Positions 54,075-63,603 are shown, counted from the first letter of the stretch. The stretch: 64,000 nucleotides of DNA from Rheinheimera lutimaris (GCF_013283795.1 NZ_JABSOD010000010.1:1-64000), one strand, 5' to 3'. The notes: generated from the letters alone by a model not told the origin. Numbers and translations: made by a program.

Positions 54075-54761
54075 GTGGCTGAAACCATACTGGTATTAGA
54101 GGATGACCCGGCGATGCAAAGCTTTCTCAGTACCTTACTGAAAAGCCATCAGCATAAAGTGCTGAGTTTTACTGCCGGTTTGCCGGCTTTGCAATGTTTG
54201 GTGACTGAGCCGGCGGAGCTTATTTTGCTTGATTTGGGCTTGAGCGATATGGATGGTCAGGAGTGGCTGCAACAGTTGCGTGGCTGGTGCGACACACCGG
54301 TGATCGTGATATCTGCCCGGCACAGCGAGCAGGATAAGGTTCAGGCGCTGGATAACGGCGCCAATGATTATGTAACCAAGCCGTTTAGTGCTGCTGAGCT
54401 AATGGCGCGTATCAGGGCGAATTTGCGCAAGACAGCCGACGTGCGGCAGGTATTTGCTTTTGGTGAGGTACAGCTGGACCCTGTAAGCCGCACGGTACAG
54501 CGCAGCGGGCAAGCGGTACATCTGACTAAAACTGAATATGACATCCTGTTACTGCTGATGCAGCATGCAGACAAGGTATTGACACACAACCAGATCCTTA
54601 CCCGGGTATGGGGCAAAGCTTACATTGACCGGCCGGAATATGTACGGGTGCATATGGCACAGTTACGGCAAAAGTTAGAAGCAAATCCGGCAGCGCCGGC
54701 GTTTTTAAAAACAGAATCCGGTGTCGGCTATCGGTTAACCCTGGCCGCCACCGGAGTGTAA
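54075..54761 (+). CDS. KdpE-like response regulator
   Basis: A 228-residue OmpR-family regulator. I start at GTG 54075 (GGAG at 54063-54066); longer frames run into the kinase gene. The receiver shows LVLEDDPAM, phosphoacceptor Asp in ILLDLGLSDMDG, and Lys in YVTKPF. The DNA-binding domain has LTKTEYDILLLLM, TRVWGKAYIDRPEYVRVHM and QLRQKLEA, as in KdpE. It is probably phosphorylated by the KdpD-like kinase encoded four bases upstream and may bind the AATCTTTATA repeats upstream of trkH. Confidence 0.9.
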   Translation: MAETILVLEDDPAMQSFLSTLLKSHQHKVLSFTAGLPALQCLVTEPAELILLDLGLSDMDGQEWLQQLRGWCDTPVIVISARHSEQDKVQALDNGANDYVTKPFSAAELMARIRANLRKTADVRQVFAFGEVQLDPVSRTVQRSGQAVHLTKTEYDILLLLMQHADKVLTHNQILTRVWGKAYIDRPEYVRVHMAQLRQKLEANPAAPAFLKTESGVGYRLTLAATGV

Positions 54762-54765
54762 CTAC

Positions 54766-56856
54766 TTAGTTTGACGGTGTGCGGTATTTCTCAAACCACG
54801 CCAGCATATACTCGACTTTTTCAATCATCCGGCCCGGGCGATTTGATATACCGTGTGGTGAACCCGGAATGCGTACCAGCGCAGTATCAATCCGGCGCAG
54901 TTTAAGTGCCTGATAAAACTGCTCTGATTCAGAAATCGGTGTACGTCTGTCCTGCTCACCGGTAATTAAAATGGTCGGGGTTCGCACGTTGCCAACCAAA
55001 CTCAGCGGTGAGCGTTGCCAGTAATGCTCGACGTTTTCCCATGGTACCCCCGGGAACTGATGAAACGTTTGATATGTGTAAGAGTCGCCGGTCAGCACCT
55101 TGCTTAACCAGTTAATAATCGGTTTTACCACCGCAGCGGCTTTGTAGCGGTTGGTCAGGCCGATAGCGTAAGCGGTAGCAATGCCGCCGGCCGAACCACC
55201 GCCGATAAACAGGTTGTTTTCGTCGACAAAACCCAATTTCAGCATCGCGTTTACACCACTGTCGTGGTCGGCGTAATCTTCCGGTGAACTGTATTTATTG
55301 TGCAGCAACATGGCAAAACGCTCACCGTAAGAAGAACTGCCGCGATGGTTATCATAAAACACCACATAACCTTCTTTGGCATAGCGCTGCATTTCGGCAC
55401 TCCACTGCGGGCCGTAAGCTAAATGCGGGCCGCCGTGAATTTCCAGCAAAAGCGGGTATTTTTTTGTTGGATCAAAATCCGGCGGTGTCATGTACCAGCC
55501 CTGGATTTCTTCGCCATCAAATGACGATTTGTACGTAATCTCATGTACCTGCGCCAGCTTTTTGTGGCCAAGCAAATCCTCGTTCAATGCAGTAAGTACT
55601 GTGCTTTTACCTTTTTGCAGCACAGCGACGTCGCTTGGGCGTTGGCTGCTGCCGTGGGTATAGGCAATGATGCCATTGTCAGATACGCTGTACTGACCGC
55701 TTAAATAAGGCTGCGGTTGCGACACACCGCCCAGGCTGGCAGTAAGGTCGGTAATTTTGCCTTTGTTGCTAAGGGTTGCCAGTTTGCGTTGGCCACGGTC
55801 GTCATACTGCACCACAAAGCTTGAGTTGCTCAGCCAGTTCGGGTTTTGAATGCTGCGGTCAAAATCGGCCGCAATATCGCTGATAGTATTGTTGCTAAGC
55901 GAAAGCACTTTTAATTTGCTGTTACTGTAGGGTACCAGCGCATTGCTTTGCCATAAAAATGCCAGTTGCTTACCGTCGGGTGAAAACACCGGTGCCGACT
56001 CATCGCCTGGCATAGTCGTTAACGCGCTTAAGGCGCCGCTGGTTAAGTCCAGCCGGTACAGGTTGCTGTCGCGTGGCTGATACTCCCATTCCGCGTCCAA
56101 ATTAGCAGAAAATACCAGTGCTTTGCTGTCCGGGGTAAAGCTTAAATCACTACCATAATGGAAATCGCCGGCGGTTAGCTGGCGCTCAGTACCGCCGCTG
56201 GCCGGTAAAACAAAGATTTGACGGAACTGTGGCTTTAAAAAGCCCTGGCCATCGGCTTGATAGCGCACGCGATCCAGCACCACCGCTGGTTCAGACCATT
56301 TAGCCCCGGCCGGTTTTTTAACCTTTTTTACCCGTTGCTTTACATCCGCTTCGCTGGCATCGACATTCATGGTAAAGGCCAGTTGTTTACCATCCGGCGC
56401 CCATGTCAGGTTAGACGGGCTTTGCCGCAATGTGGATAACTGTGCAGTTTTGTTTTCGGCCAGATAATGCAGGTGAATTTGCCGTGAGCCACTCATATCT
56501 GAGATAAACGCCAGCTGTTGGCTATCGGCCGACCAGCGTGGTTGGCTGTAGTTAAACTTGTCGGCAAACAACGGTAACTCACGGCCGGTTTTTACATCCA
56601 GTAACCACAGGCGGGTGCGGGTGCTGTCGGTCATAATGTCGTTGCTGGCCCGCACATAAACAATTTTGCTGCCATCGGGCGATATTTGTACGTCACTGGC
56701 GTATTCCAGCGCAAAAATATCTTCAGCTTCAAAATAAGCGCTGCCGGCGTTCGGCATCGGTGCCGCTGCCCGGCTGATTGGTTCTTCAGCGCACAGCGGT
56801 GTGCTGCTAAGCAGTGTTGCCAATATGGCAACAGTAAAAGTTCGCATAGAGTCCAC
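54766..56856 (-). CDS. S9-family prolyl oligopeptidase-like peptidase
   Basis: A 696-residue exported serine peptidase. A signal peptide (TVAILATLLSSTPLCAEEP) precedes a beta-propeller of WD40-like TolB repeats (SPDGSKIVYV, APDGKQLAFT, SPDGKQLAFLW) and a C-terminal alpha/beta hydrolase. The nucleophile Ser555 is in FIGGGSAGGIATAY, with Asp in TGEQDRRTPIS and His in GSPHGISNRP. Probably an oligo- or dipeptidyl peptidase in the periplasm. It is convergent with the KdpE-like gene, with only 4 bases between. Confidence 0.92.
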   Translation of the reverse strand: MDSMRTFTVAILATLLSSTPLCAEEPISRAAAPMPNAGSAYFEAEDIFALEYASDVQISPDGSKIVYVRASNDIMTDSTRTRLWLLDVKTGRELPLFADKFNYSQPRWSADSQQLAFISDMSGSRQIHLHYLAENKTAQLSTLRQSPSNLTWAPDGKQLAFTMNVDASEADVKQRVKKVKKPAGAKWSEPAVVLDRVRYQADGQGFLKPQFRQIFVLPASGGTERQLTAGDFHYGSDLSFTPDSKALVFSANLDAEWEYQPRDSNLYRLDLTSGALSALTTMPGDESAPVFSPDGKQLAFLWQSNALVPYSNSKLKVLSLSNNTISDIAADFDRSIQNPNWLSNSSFVVQYDDRGQRKLATLSNKGKITDLTASLGGVSQPQPYLSGQYSVSDNGIIAYTHGSSQRPSDVAVLQKGKSTVLTALNEDLLGHKKLAQVHEITYKSSFDGEEIQGWYMTPPDFDPTKKYPLLLEIHGGPHLAYGPQWSAEMQRYAKEGYVVFYDNHRGSSSYGERFAMLLHNKYSSPEDYADHDSGVNAMLKLGFVDENNLFIGGGSAGGIATAYAIGLTNRYKAAAVVKPIINWLSKVLTGDSYTYQTFHQFPGVPWENVEHYWQRSPLSLVGNVRTPTILITGEQDRRTPISESEQFYQALKLRRIDTALVRIPGSPHGISNRPGRMIEKVEYMLAWFEKYRTPSN

Positions 56857-57101
56857 CCGGATAAAAGATTAATACATTTTGCGCCTCAACCTAACCCGAA
56901 CCGGGCGCTACAGCAAACCCAATAGCGGTAGGGAGCCGGTTTTCAGCGGCATAACGATAACGCAGTAAGCTGAACAAAAACAATGAACAGGCTAAAAAGT
57001 GTACAGTTTTGTTAATTGCTGCCTATACTTTGCTATTGAAACCCGCGGCCAATTTTGGTGCGCAGCTTACAACAGCAGGTTTCTTTTTGGAGGACCGGGC
57101 A

Positions 57102-57659
57102 ATGTTAAGACGTTATTTTATCAGTGATGACCTGGACGATTTGGCCGTAATTGAACAGGAGCTGGAAGCACAGGGTATAGCGACGCCGCAAATACATGTG
57201 TTAAGCGAAAATGATGCTGAAGTCGGGTTACATCATTTACATGAAGTAGCCCCCGTGCTGAAAAGCGATGTTGTGCATGCCACTGAAGTAGGGGCTGTTA
57301 TTGGTGCCGTTGGGGCAGTGTTGGTGTTGGCGTTGGCGTGGTTTATGGGCTGGACCGATACTTCAGCCGGCTGGATCCCGTTTATCTTCCTTGCCATAGT
57401 GGTGCTGGGCTTTTGTACCTGGGAGGGCGGTTTTATTGGTATTCAGCAGCCTAATGTTAACTTTAAGCGTTTTCAGGAACTGCTGCATCAGGGTAAGCAT
57501 GTGTTGTTTATCGACATTGAGCCTGAGCAGGAAGTTGTGATGAAAAAAGTGCTGGGTAAACATCCGCGGTTGCAAAGTGCCGGTGACGGGGATGCAACAC
57601 CGGGTTGGGTGGTACGCAGCCAGCAATTTTTCCGCCGCTTTGTTAAAGCCATGCCTTAG
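57102..57659 (+). CDS. Conserved membrane protein of unknown function (185 aa)
   Basis: The ATG at 57102 has TTGGAGG at 57087-57093, so the longer upstream frame is not used. The protein starts LRRYFISDDLDDLAVIEQEL, has a soluble segment (about 1-65), then two membrane helices (about 70-92 and 100-118), and a cytoplasmic-looking tail with HVLFIDIEPEQE. Homologues in gammaproteobacteria are sometimes labelled as NAD/FAD-utilising enzymes, but I see no nucleotide motif to support this. The tail pattern resembles DUF1269-like stress proteins. It precedes the oxidase operon by 70 bases. Confidence 0.75.
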   Translation: MLRRYFISDDLDDLAVIEQELEAQGIATPQIHVLSENDAEVGLHHLHEVAPVLKSDVVHATEVGAVIGAVGAVLVLALAWFMGWTDTSAGWIPFIFLAIVVLGFCTWEGGFIGIQQPNVNFKRFQELLHQGKHVLFIDIEPEQEVVMKKVLGKHPRLQSAGDGDATPGWVVRSQQFFRRFVKAMP

Positions 57660-57729
57660 CCGGCATGGCCGCTTAACCAGCTTATCGTAAGCAGTACCCG
57701 TTCATTTTTCAGGTTAAGGATCACCGGGT

Positions 57730-59124
57730 ATGGCCATTATTATTGTCCTTGTGCTGTTAGTGCTGGGCTCTGTTGTATTTCATTTTATCAGCCCTTGGTG
57801 GTTTACGCCGATAGCCTCAAATTGGCAGTCGATAGATACCACTATCAATATTACCTTCTGGGTTACCGGTTTTGTTTTTGTCGCGGTGAACTTGTTTTTA
57901 GCCTATGCCGTGTTTCGCTACCGCTTTAATACAAACCGCAAAGCGGATTATCAGCCGGAAAATAAAAAGCTGGAAAGCTGGCTAACAGTGTTTACCACGG
58001 TTGGTATTGTCGCCATGTTGGCGCCGGGGCTTTATGTCTGGGGTCAGTTTGTTGAGGTACCGGCCGATGCCACCGAAGTAGAAGCGGTCGGCCAGCAATG
58101 GCATTGGAGTTTTCGTTTGCCGGGTGAAGATAACATATTGGGCGAAGTTGACCCGCGCCTAATCAGCGACAGCAACCCGTTCGGCATTAATCCGGCCGAC
58201 CCTGCCGGGCAAGACGATATCCTGGTGCAAAGTAACGAGTTGGTATTACCGCTTAATAAGCCGGTCAAAGTGCTGCTGCGCTCTAAAGACGTGCTGCATA
58301 ATTTCGCTGTGCCGCAGTTTCGCGTAAAAATGGATTTAGTGCCGGGCATGGTGACGTACCTGTGGTTTACGCCTACGCGGCAAGGCCGCTTCGATATTAT
58401 GTGTGAAGAGCTGTGCGGCGTGGCGCATTTTGCCATGCGCGGCAAAGTGCGGGTAATCGCAGAGCCGGAATACCAAAAGTGGCTGGCAGCACAGCCCACC
58501 TTTTTGCAAAGCCAAAACCGTTATGCCGGTGATGCACAGCTGGGCCGGACAATGTATCAGGTGTGTGCCGCTTGTCATGGCGCAGCAGGCGAGGGCAATA
58601 CACAGTTAAATGCTCCGGCGCTGGCCGGCCAGAGTCGCTGGTATTTAAAACGCCAGTTGCAGCATTATCAGCAGGGCGTCCGCGGCAGTAGTGAAGGTGA
58701 TCTATACGGCGCGCAAATGGTGGCGATGGCCAATATGCTGCAGGATGAGCAAACTCAGGCCAATGTGCTGAGCTTTATTGACAGCCTGCCAGCGCCGAAA
58801 ATAAAACGCGCAGACGGTGATTTGCAACGCGGCCGCGCCTTATACCGCAATTGCAGCTATTGCCATGGTAGCCGCGCACAGGGCATGTATGCCATGAACG
58901 CCCCGGCATTAACCGCGCTTGATGCAAGCTATTTACGCCGGCAACTGGACTACTTTAAACAGGGGGTGCGCGGTAGCCATAACAGCGACTTTTATGGTGC
59001 CCAAATGCAACTGATGGCGCAGTCGCTGCACTCAGAGCAGGATTATGCCGCTGTTATCGCCTATATCGCTTCACTGTCTGACAGCGCCGGCAGTGAAAAC
59101 GCAACGCTAAGGAGTGCGCCATGA
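57730..59124 (+). CDS. ctaC: Cytochrome c oxidase subunit II with two cytochrome c domains
   Basis: A 464-residue subunit. Three hydrophobic segments (about 1-25, 37-60, 78-98) precede the CuA domain, whose ligands lie in HNFAVPQF, MCEELCGVAHFAM. Two further haem-binding motifs follow: CAACH (Cys279-His283) and CSYCH (Cys375-His379), each with a distal Met-containing stretch. Subunit II of caa3 oxidases normally has one such domain; here there are two, giving a built-in electron relay. It overlaps subunit I by four bases (ATGA). Confidence 0.92.
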   Translation: MAIIIVLVLLVLGSVVFHFISPWWFTPIASNWQSIDTTINITFWVTGFVFVAVNLFLAYAVFRYRFNTNRKADYQPENKKLESWLTVFTTVGIVAMLAPGLYVWGQFVEVPADATEVEAVGQQWHWSFRLPGEDNILGEVDPRLISDSNPFGINPADPAGQDDILVQSNELVLPLNKPVKVLLRSKDVLHNFAVPQFRVKMDLVPGMVTYLWFTPTRQGRFDIMCEELCGVAHFAMRGKVRVIAEPEYQKWLAAQPTFLQSQNRYAGDAQLGRTMYQVCAACHGAAGEGNTQLNAPALAGQSRWYLKRQLQHYQQGVRGSSEGDLYGAQMVAMANMLQDEQTQANVLSFIDSLPAPKIKRADGDLQRGRALYRNCSYCHGSRAQGMYAMNAPALTALDASYLRRQLDYFKQGVRGSHNSDFYGAQMQLMAQSLHSEQDYAAVIAYIASLSDSAGSENATLRSAP

Positions 59125-60887
59125 GCCATATTGCGGTTACGGATCAGCCGGACGAATCGAAACATCCGCACAGCTTTATCACTAAATATGTCTGGAGCCA
59201 GGACCACAAAGTGATAGCCATCCAGTATGGCATCACCGCCATTTTTGTTGGTCTTATTGCGTTGGCATTGTCGGCGTTAATGCGTTTACAGCTGGGTTTT
59301 CCGGATACGTTTTCGTTTATCGACCCGGCAGCCTATCTGCAGTTCGTTACTATGCACGGCATGATAATGGTGATTTACCTGTTAACCGCATTGTTGCTCG
59401 GTGGCTTTGGTAACTACCTGATCCCACTGATGATTGGCGCCAGAGATATGGTTTTCCCGTACCTGAATATGCTCAGTTACTGGACTTACCTGCTGTCGGT
59501 TGTCGTGCTTCTGGCCAGTTTTTTTGTGGTTGGCGGCCCCACCGGTGCCGGCTGGACGCTGTATCCGCCGCAAGCTATTTTACCGGGCACTCCGGGCGCA
59601 GATGCCGGCATAGTGTTAATGCTGCTGTCGCTGGCGATTTTTATCGTCGCCTTCACCATGGGCGGGCTGAATTATGTCACCACCATTTTGCAGGCCCGCA
59701 CCAGAGGCATGACGTTAATGCGCATGCCGCTGACTATTTGGGGCATTTTTATCGCTACCATTTTAGGTTTGCTGGCGTTTCCGGCACTGTTGGTCAGCGC
59801 CATTATGATGCTGCTGGATAAAGTGGCCGGTACCAGCTTTTTTATGCCGGCGTTGTTATCACTGGGCGAGCAACTGGATTACAGCGGCGGCAGTCCGATT
59901 TTATTTCAGCATCTGTTTTGGTTTTTTGGTCACCCTGAAGTGTACATCGTGGCTTTACCGGCCTTTGGTATGGTGTCAGATGTGCTGGCCACCCATGCGC
60001 GCAAAAATATCTTTGGTTATCGCATGATGGTATGGGCCATAGTGGCGATTGGTGGCTTGAGTTTTGTGGTGTGGGCGCATCATATGTACGTTAGCGGTAT
60101 GAACCCGTATTTCGGCTTTTTCTTCGCCACCACTACCCTGATTATCGCCGTACCTACCGCGCTTAAAGTGTACAACTGGGTGCTGACTTTATGGCGCGGC
60201 AATATTCATCTCACTACACCGATGTTATTTGCCATCGGCTTTATTTTTACTTTTGTGCATGGTGGTTTAACCGGCTTGTTCCTTGGCAATGTGGTGGTGG
60301 ATTTGCCGTTGTCAGATACCTATTTTGTCGTGGCGCACTTTCATATGGTAATGGGGGTGTCGCCAATCATGGTGTTGTTCGCCGCTATTTATCATTGGTT
60401 TCCTAAAGTGACCGGGCGCTTTTTACACGAAGGCTGGGGTAAATTTCATTTTTGGGCCACGTTTCTCGGCACCTATGCCGTGTATTTGCCAATGCATTAT
60501 CTGGGGTTTCTGGGGGTTCCGCGGCGTTACTTTGCCATCAGCGGCAGCGACTTTATCCCCGAGTCGGCGCAGTCGCTTAATGCCGGCATTACTGTGTCGG
60601 CCATTATAGTGGGTGTAGTACAACTGGTATTTATTGCCAACCTGATATGGAGTTTACGCAACGGTAAGCCGGCCGGCAGTAATCCATGGCAAGCGACTAC
60701 GCTGGAATGGCAAACCGAGCATACGCGGCCAGGGCACGGTAACTGGGGCAAAACGGTACCGGTAGTGTATCGCTGGGCTTATGATTACAGTGTGCCGGGT
60801 GTAAAAGCCGATTTTATTCCGCAAAACGTGCCGAATGAGCAGTTGGAGTTTACTGACGAGCAGTTATACCGGGAGTCTCAACAATGA
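59121..60887 (+). CDS. ctaD: Cytochrome c oxidase subunit I
   Basis: A 588-residue haem-copper oxidase subunit with 12 expected membrane helices. Haem and copper ligands are seen in MHGMIMV, FGHPEVYIVALPAFGM (His-Tyr crosslink), WAHHMYVSGM and VAHFHMVMG. It reduces oxygen to water and pumps protons. The C-terminus is soluble. It overlaps subunit II and subunit III by four bases on each side, so all are translated from one message. Confidence 0.95.
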   Translation: MSHIAVTDQPDESKHPHSFITKYVWSQDHKVIAIQYGITAIFVGLIALALSALMRLQLGFPDTFSFIDPAAYLQFVTMHGMIMVIYLLTALLLGGFGNYLIPLMIGARDMVFPYLNMLSYWTYLLSVVVLLASFFVVGGPTGAGWTLYPPQAILPGTPGADAGIVLMLLSLAIFIVAFTMGGLNYVTTILQARTRGMTLMRMPLTIWGIFIATILGLLAFPALLVSAIMMLLDKVAGTSFFMPALLSLGEQLDYSGGSPILFQHLFWFFGHPEVYIVALPAFGMVSDVLATHARKNIFGYRMMVWAIVAIGGLSFVVWAHHMYVSGMNPYFGFFFATTTLIIAVPTALKVYNWVLTLWRGNIHLTTPMLFAIGFIFTFVHGGLTGLFLGNVVVDLPLSDTYFVVAHFHMVMGVSPIMVLFAAIYHWFPKVTGRFLHEGWGKFHFWATFLGTYAVYLPMHYLGFLGVPRRYFAISGSDFIPESAQSLNAGITVSAIIVGVVQLVFIANLIWSLRNGKPAGSNPWQATTLEWQTEHTRPGHGNWGKTVPVVYRWAYDYSVPGVKADFIPQNVPNEQLEFTDEQLYRESQQ

Positions 60888-61549
60888 GTGTAATCAGCCG
60901 ATTGCGGGAAAAACCCTGGCTGGCTCACGCTGCCGGCATGGATCCGGCGTTACAGGCAACGCCTGAACGCTGGCCACAGCGCACCGCTTTGTTGTTTATG
61001 CTGGCTATCAGTACCGTGCTGTTTTTTCTGTTTACCATTACTTTTTTAGGCCGCACTCAGCTGCCGGATTTTCAGGCGCTGGCGGGTGAGCCGTGGCAAC
61101 CGCTAACCAATCCTGCGCTGCTGTGGCTCAATACCTTATGGCTGTTGCTCAGCAGTGCGGCTATGCAGTTGGCACTATGGCAGTCAAGGCGGTTGCGGCA
61201 AAAAGTCAGCCCCTGGTTGGCGCTGGCCACCTTGCTGCTGTTGCTGTTTTTAGCCGGACAATGGCAGCTGTGGCAGCAGTTATTGGCACAAGGCTATGCG
61301 CTGCGGACTAATCCGGCTAACAGTTACTTTTACTTGTTTACCGCCGTGCATGGTTTGCATTTACTTGCCGGGGTGCTGGCGCTGGCTAAAGTATGGTGGC
61401 AGCGCCGTACGCCTGTGCAATTTAGCCGCAGTTTGCAGCTATGCACCACCTATTGGCATTTTTTGTTTGTGGTGTGGTTGTTGCTGTTTGCGCTGTTAAC
61501 CAGCTCAGCCGATACCTACAACACCCTTGCTGCTTTGTGCGGCTTTTGA
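60884..61549 (+). CDS. Cytochrome oxidase subunit III-like protein (first copy, 221 aa)
   Basis: A 221-residue membrane protein of the oxidase subunit III type. Family features are SYFYLFTAVHGLHLLAGVLAL and TTYWHFLFVVWLLLFALL near the end. Five helices are expected rather than seven. It differs from the following gene, which is a second subunit III, so the operon has two. It overlaps ctaD by four bases. Confidence 0.85.
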   Translation: MSVISRLREKPWLAHAAGMDPALQATPERWPQRTALLFMLAISTVLFFLFTITFLGRTQLPDFQALAGEPWQPLTNPALLWLNTLWLLLSSAAMQLALWQSRRLRQKVSPWLALATLLLLLFLAGQWQLWQQLLAQGYALRTNPANSYFYLFTAVHGLHLLAGVLALAKVWWQRRTPVQFSRSLQLCTTYWHFLFVVWLLLFALLTSSADTYNTLAALCGF

Positions 61550-61557
61550 GGTGAAAC

Positions 61558-62235
61558 ATGACACCTGACAGCAACAACATTAGCAACGCCGGGAGCGGTT
61601 GGCCATCGGTGATTAGCGATTGGAGCGCAGATAAAGAAGCCTTCCGTATGCCGTGGGGCAAGCTGATGATGTGGATTTTTCTGCTGGGTGATACTTTTAT
61701 CTTCAGTATATTTCTGGTTGGCTATATGAATGTGCGGATGTCGACCACCGTTGCATGGCCCAATACCAGCGAGGTGTTTGCCTTAACGGTAGCCGGCCAG
61801 CATATTCCGTTGTTATTAATCGCCATTATGACTTTTGTCTTGATCACCAGCAGCGGCACTATGGCTATGGCCGTGAACTATGCCTATCGTGGGGCACGCA
61901 AAGCCACATTCTGGTTAATGGTTGTAACCGCGATACTGGGGGCCTTGTTTGTAGCGATGCAGGCTTTTGAGTGGAGCAAACTGATTTCCGATGGTGTGCG
62001 GCCCTGGGGTAATCCGATGGGGGCAGCTCAGTTTGGCGCGGCGTTTTTTATGATCACCGGTTTTCATGGCCTGCATGTCAGTGCCGGCGTAATTTACCTG
62101 TTGGTGATTGCCAACCGGGTACGTAAAGGATACTACGAAAAGAAAGGCTATGACATCGTCGAAATTGCCGGCTTGTATTGGCACTTTGTTGACCTGGTGT
62201 GGGTGTTTATTTTCGCCTTCTTCTACTTATGGTGA
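61558..62235 (+). CDS. Cytochrome oxidase subunit III (second copy, 225 aa)
   Basis: A 225-residue heme-copper oxidase subunit III. Motifs include KLMMWIFLLGDTFIFSIFL, FFMITGFHGLHVSAGVIYL and LYWHFVDLVWVFIFAFFYLW at the C-terminus. It follows the first subunit III-like gene by eight bases and precedes the small subunit IV-like gene. With two copies, one may be structural for this oxidase and the other a divergent partner. Confidence 0.9.
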   Translation: MTPDSNNISNAGSGWPSVISDWSADKEAFRMPWGKLMMWIFLLGDTFIFSIFLVGYMNVRMSTTVAWPNTSEVFALTVAGQHIPLLLIAIMTFVLITSSGTMAMAVNYAYRGARKATFWLMVVTAILGALFVAMQAFEWSKLISDGVRPWGNPMGAAQFGAAFFMITGFHGLHVSAGVIYLLVIANRVRKGYYEKKGYDIVEIAGLYWHFVDLVWVFIFAFFYLW

Positions 62236-62243
62236 GGTGCGTT

Positions 62244-62567
62244 ATGGCACAGAGTGTAAATCAGCAGCACCCAATCAGCCTGTATTTAAAAATCTGGGGC
62301 TGGTTGTTTGTGCTTAGCAGTATGTCGTATATGGTGGATTATCTGCAATTACAGGGCGGCTTGCGTTGGGGCCTGATTTTGCTGTTTATGCTGCTCAAAG
62401 CCGGCTTAATTGTCAGCATTTTTATGCATGTGGCGTGGGAGCGCCCGGCGGTAAAGTTGCTGTTGTTCTTACCGCCGTTGGCAATTTTGATACTGATAGC
62501 GTTAATGGCTATTGAGGCTAATTACACTTTTTTATCCCGGCTGGTGTTTTTCAGCCAACCGGGATAG
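62244..62567 (+). CDS. Cytochrome oxidase subunit IV-like protein (107 aa)
   Basis: The ATG at 62244, with GAGG at 62233-62236, gives a 107-residue protein with three membrane helices (KIWGWLFVLSSMSYMVDYL, WGLILLFMLLKAGLIVSIFMH, LLLFLPPLAILILIALMA). It matches the bacterial subunit IV family of quinol/cytochrome oxidases (the K-x-x-L-I-V-S-I-F-M-H motif). It closes the five-gene oxidase operon and is convergent with the CBS gene, two bases away. Confidence 0.88.
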   Translation: MAQSVNQQHPISLYLKIWGWLFVLSSMSYMVDYLQLQGGLRWGLILLFMLLKAGLIVSIFMHVAWERPAVKLLLFLPPLAILILIALMAIEANYTFLSRLVFFSQPG

Positions 62568-62568
62568 C

Positions 62569-63129
62569 TCAGGCGGTCAAGCTGTCAAAAATGTGTAAAA
62601 AAGTGGGGGCTTGTTGAATATGTAGCTGCATTTTTAAACGCCGTGCAATATCCTGGGCACTGATCACACCACGAATTTGGTGTGACTCACGATCTACCAC
62701 TACACAATGTTGCTCACCGCTGGATTGCAGCGTGTTTACTACGTCGGCAATACTGCAGTGTTTCAGCTGTTGATAAGCCAGTGCTTTAATACGCTCACGC
62801 GGGCGCATTAAATCTGCCACTTTAATATCATCACGACTGTCACCAAAGGCAACCCGACGCATAATGGCTTGATCAGAAAGCTGCTCCAGGTGAAGCAGGC
62901 CCACCATTTCACCGTCATTATCTACGACCAGTTTTAGTTTGGCTTGTTCCTGCTGCATCATTTCCAGCGCATCGCGCGCTGAGCTGGTGCTGCTGATCAT
63001 ATTCGGCTGGCTGTGTTTAAAGTCGGTTACGACATGTAGTGCAGGTGAACTTAAGGTGGTGCCGTCAAAGTCGTCCGGTTGCACTAAATGATCAATGGCT
63101 TCTACAGGGTATAATGCTAATGTTTTCAT
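62569..63129 (-). CDS. CBS-domain protein (186 aa)
   Basis: The ATG at 63129, with GAGGAAAG upstream on the minus strand, gives a 186-residue cytoplasmic protein with two CBS domains in tandem (about 45-95 and 105-175; SARDALEMMQQEQAKLKLVV, then SSGEQHCVVVDRESHQIRGV). Such pairs bind adenine nucleotides and sense energy state. It has no fused enzyme or channel. Its position at the end of the oxidase operon could hint at respiration-linked regulation, but it is on the opposite strand. Confidence 0.88.
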   Translation of the reverse strand: MKTLALYPVEAIDHLVQPDDFDGTTLSSPALHVVTDFKHSQPNMISSTSSARDALEMMQQEQAKLKLVVDNDGEMVGLLHLEQLSDQAIMRRVAFGDSRDDIKVADLMRPRERIKALAYQQLKHCSIADVVNTLQSSGEQHCVVVDRESHQIRGVISAQDIARRLKMQLHIQQAPTFLHIFDSLTA

Positions 63130-63216
63130 GGTCTTTCCTCGGGTGCCGGTACGCAGAGGCCATACCGGTTTTGATAATAAATAATGAGTGTGAGCAGCAG
63201 TGCTACTCTGCAAAAC

Positions 63217-63534
63217 TTAAAGTGAGGAAGTTACCGGTGGAGCACGCGCCTGCAATGACAGCAGGAAATAGCGTGAAGAAAGTGTCTTCCCGCCGTTGTA
63301 ACTGTTTAGGTACAGTGGCAGGCTGTATTTAAATGCAATAGTGGGCAGGGCGGGGTGTTGTTCTTCGCCGGCATCTTGTTCGGTATTAAACGTCGTTTGG
63401 TGCAATACCGGAGTGATAGCCTGTAGCTGGGTTTCTGCCATTGGAGATAAGCGTTTATCGTGCACCGCGAAAGCTTGCGGCATACACAATAAGCTTAAAT
63501 ACAACAATATGGCAAAACTACTTAGCCAGCGCAT
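63217..63534 (-). CDS. Small exported hypothetical protein (105 aa)
   Basis: A 105-residue protein with a signal peptide (LSSFAILLYLSLLCMPQAFA followed by VHDKR). The mature part has no recognised domain. It lies 87 bases upstream of the CBS gene on the same strand. Function unknown; the coding call rests on the clear signal sequence. Confidence 0.55.
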   Translation of the reverse strand: MRWLSSFAILLYLSLLCMPQAFAVHDKRLSPMAETQLQAITPVLHQTTFNTEQDAGEEQHPALPTIAFKYSLPLYLNSYNGGKTLSSRYFLLSLQARAPPVTSSL

Positions 63535-63603
63535 AAACCCTCGTTACCTTAAAACATGGCAGCGTATAACACACTGCGTCAAATGATAATGAGCGCTTGT
63601 ACC

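Noticed and set aside
62533-62566. Terminator between subunit IV and the CBS gene
   Set aside because: There is an eight-pair stem (TATCCCGG/CCGGGATA), but it lies inside the coding end and has no T-run on either strand in the right orientation.
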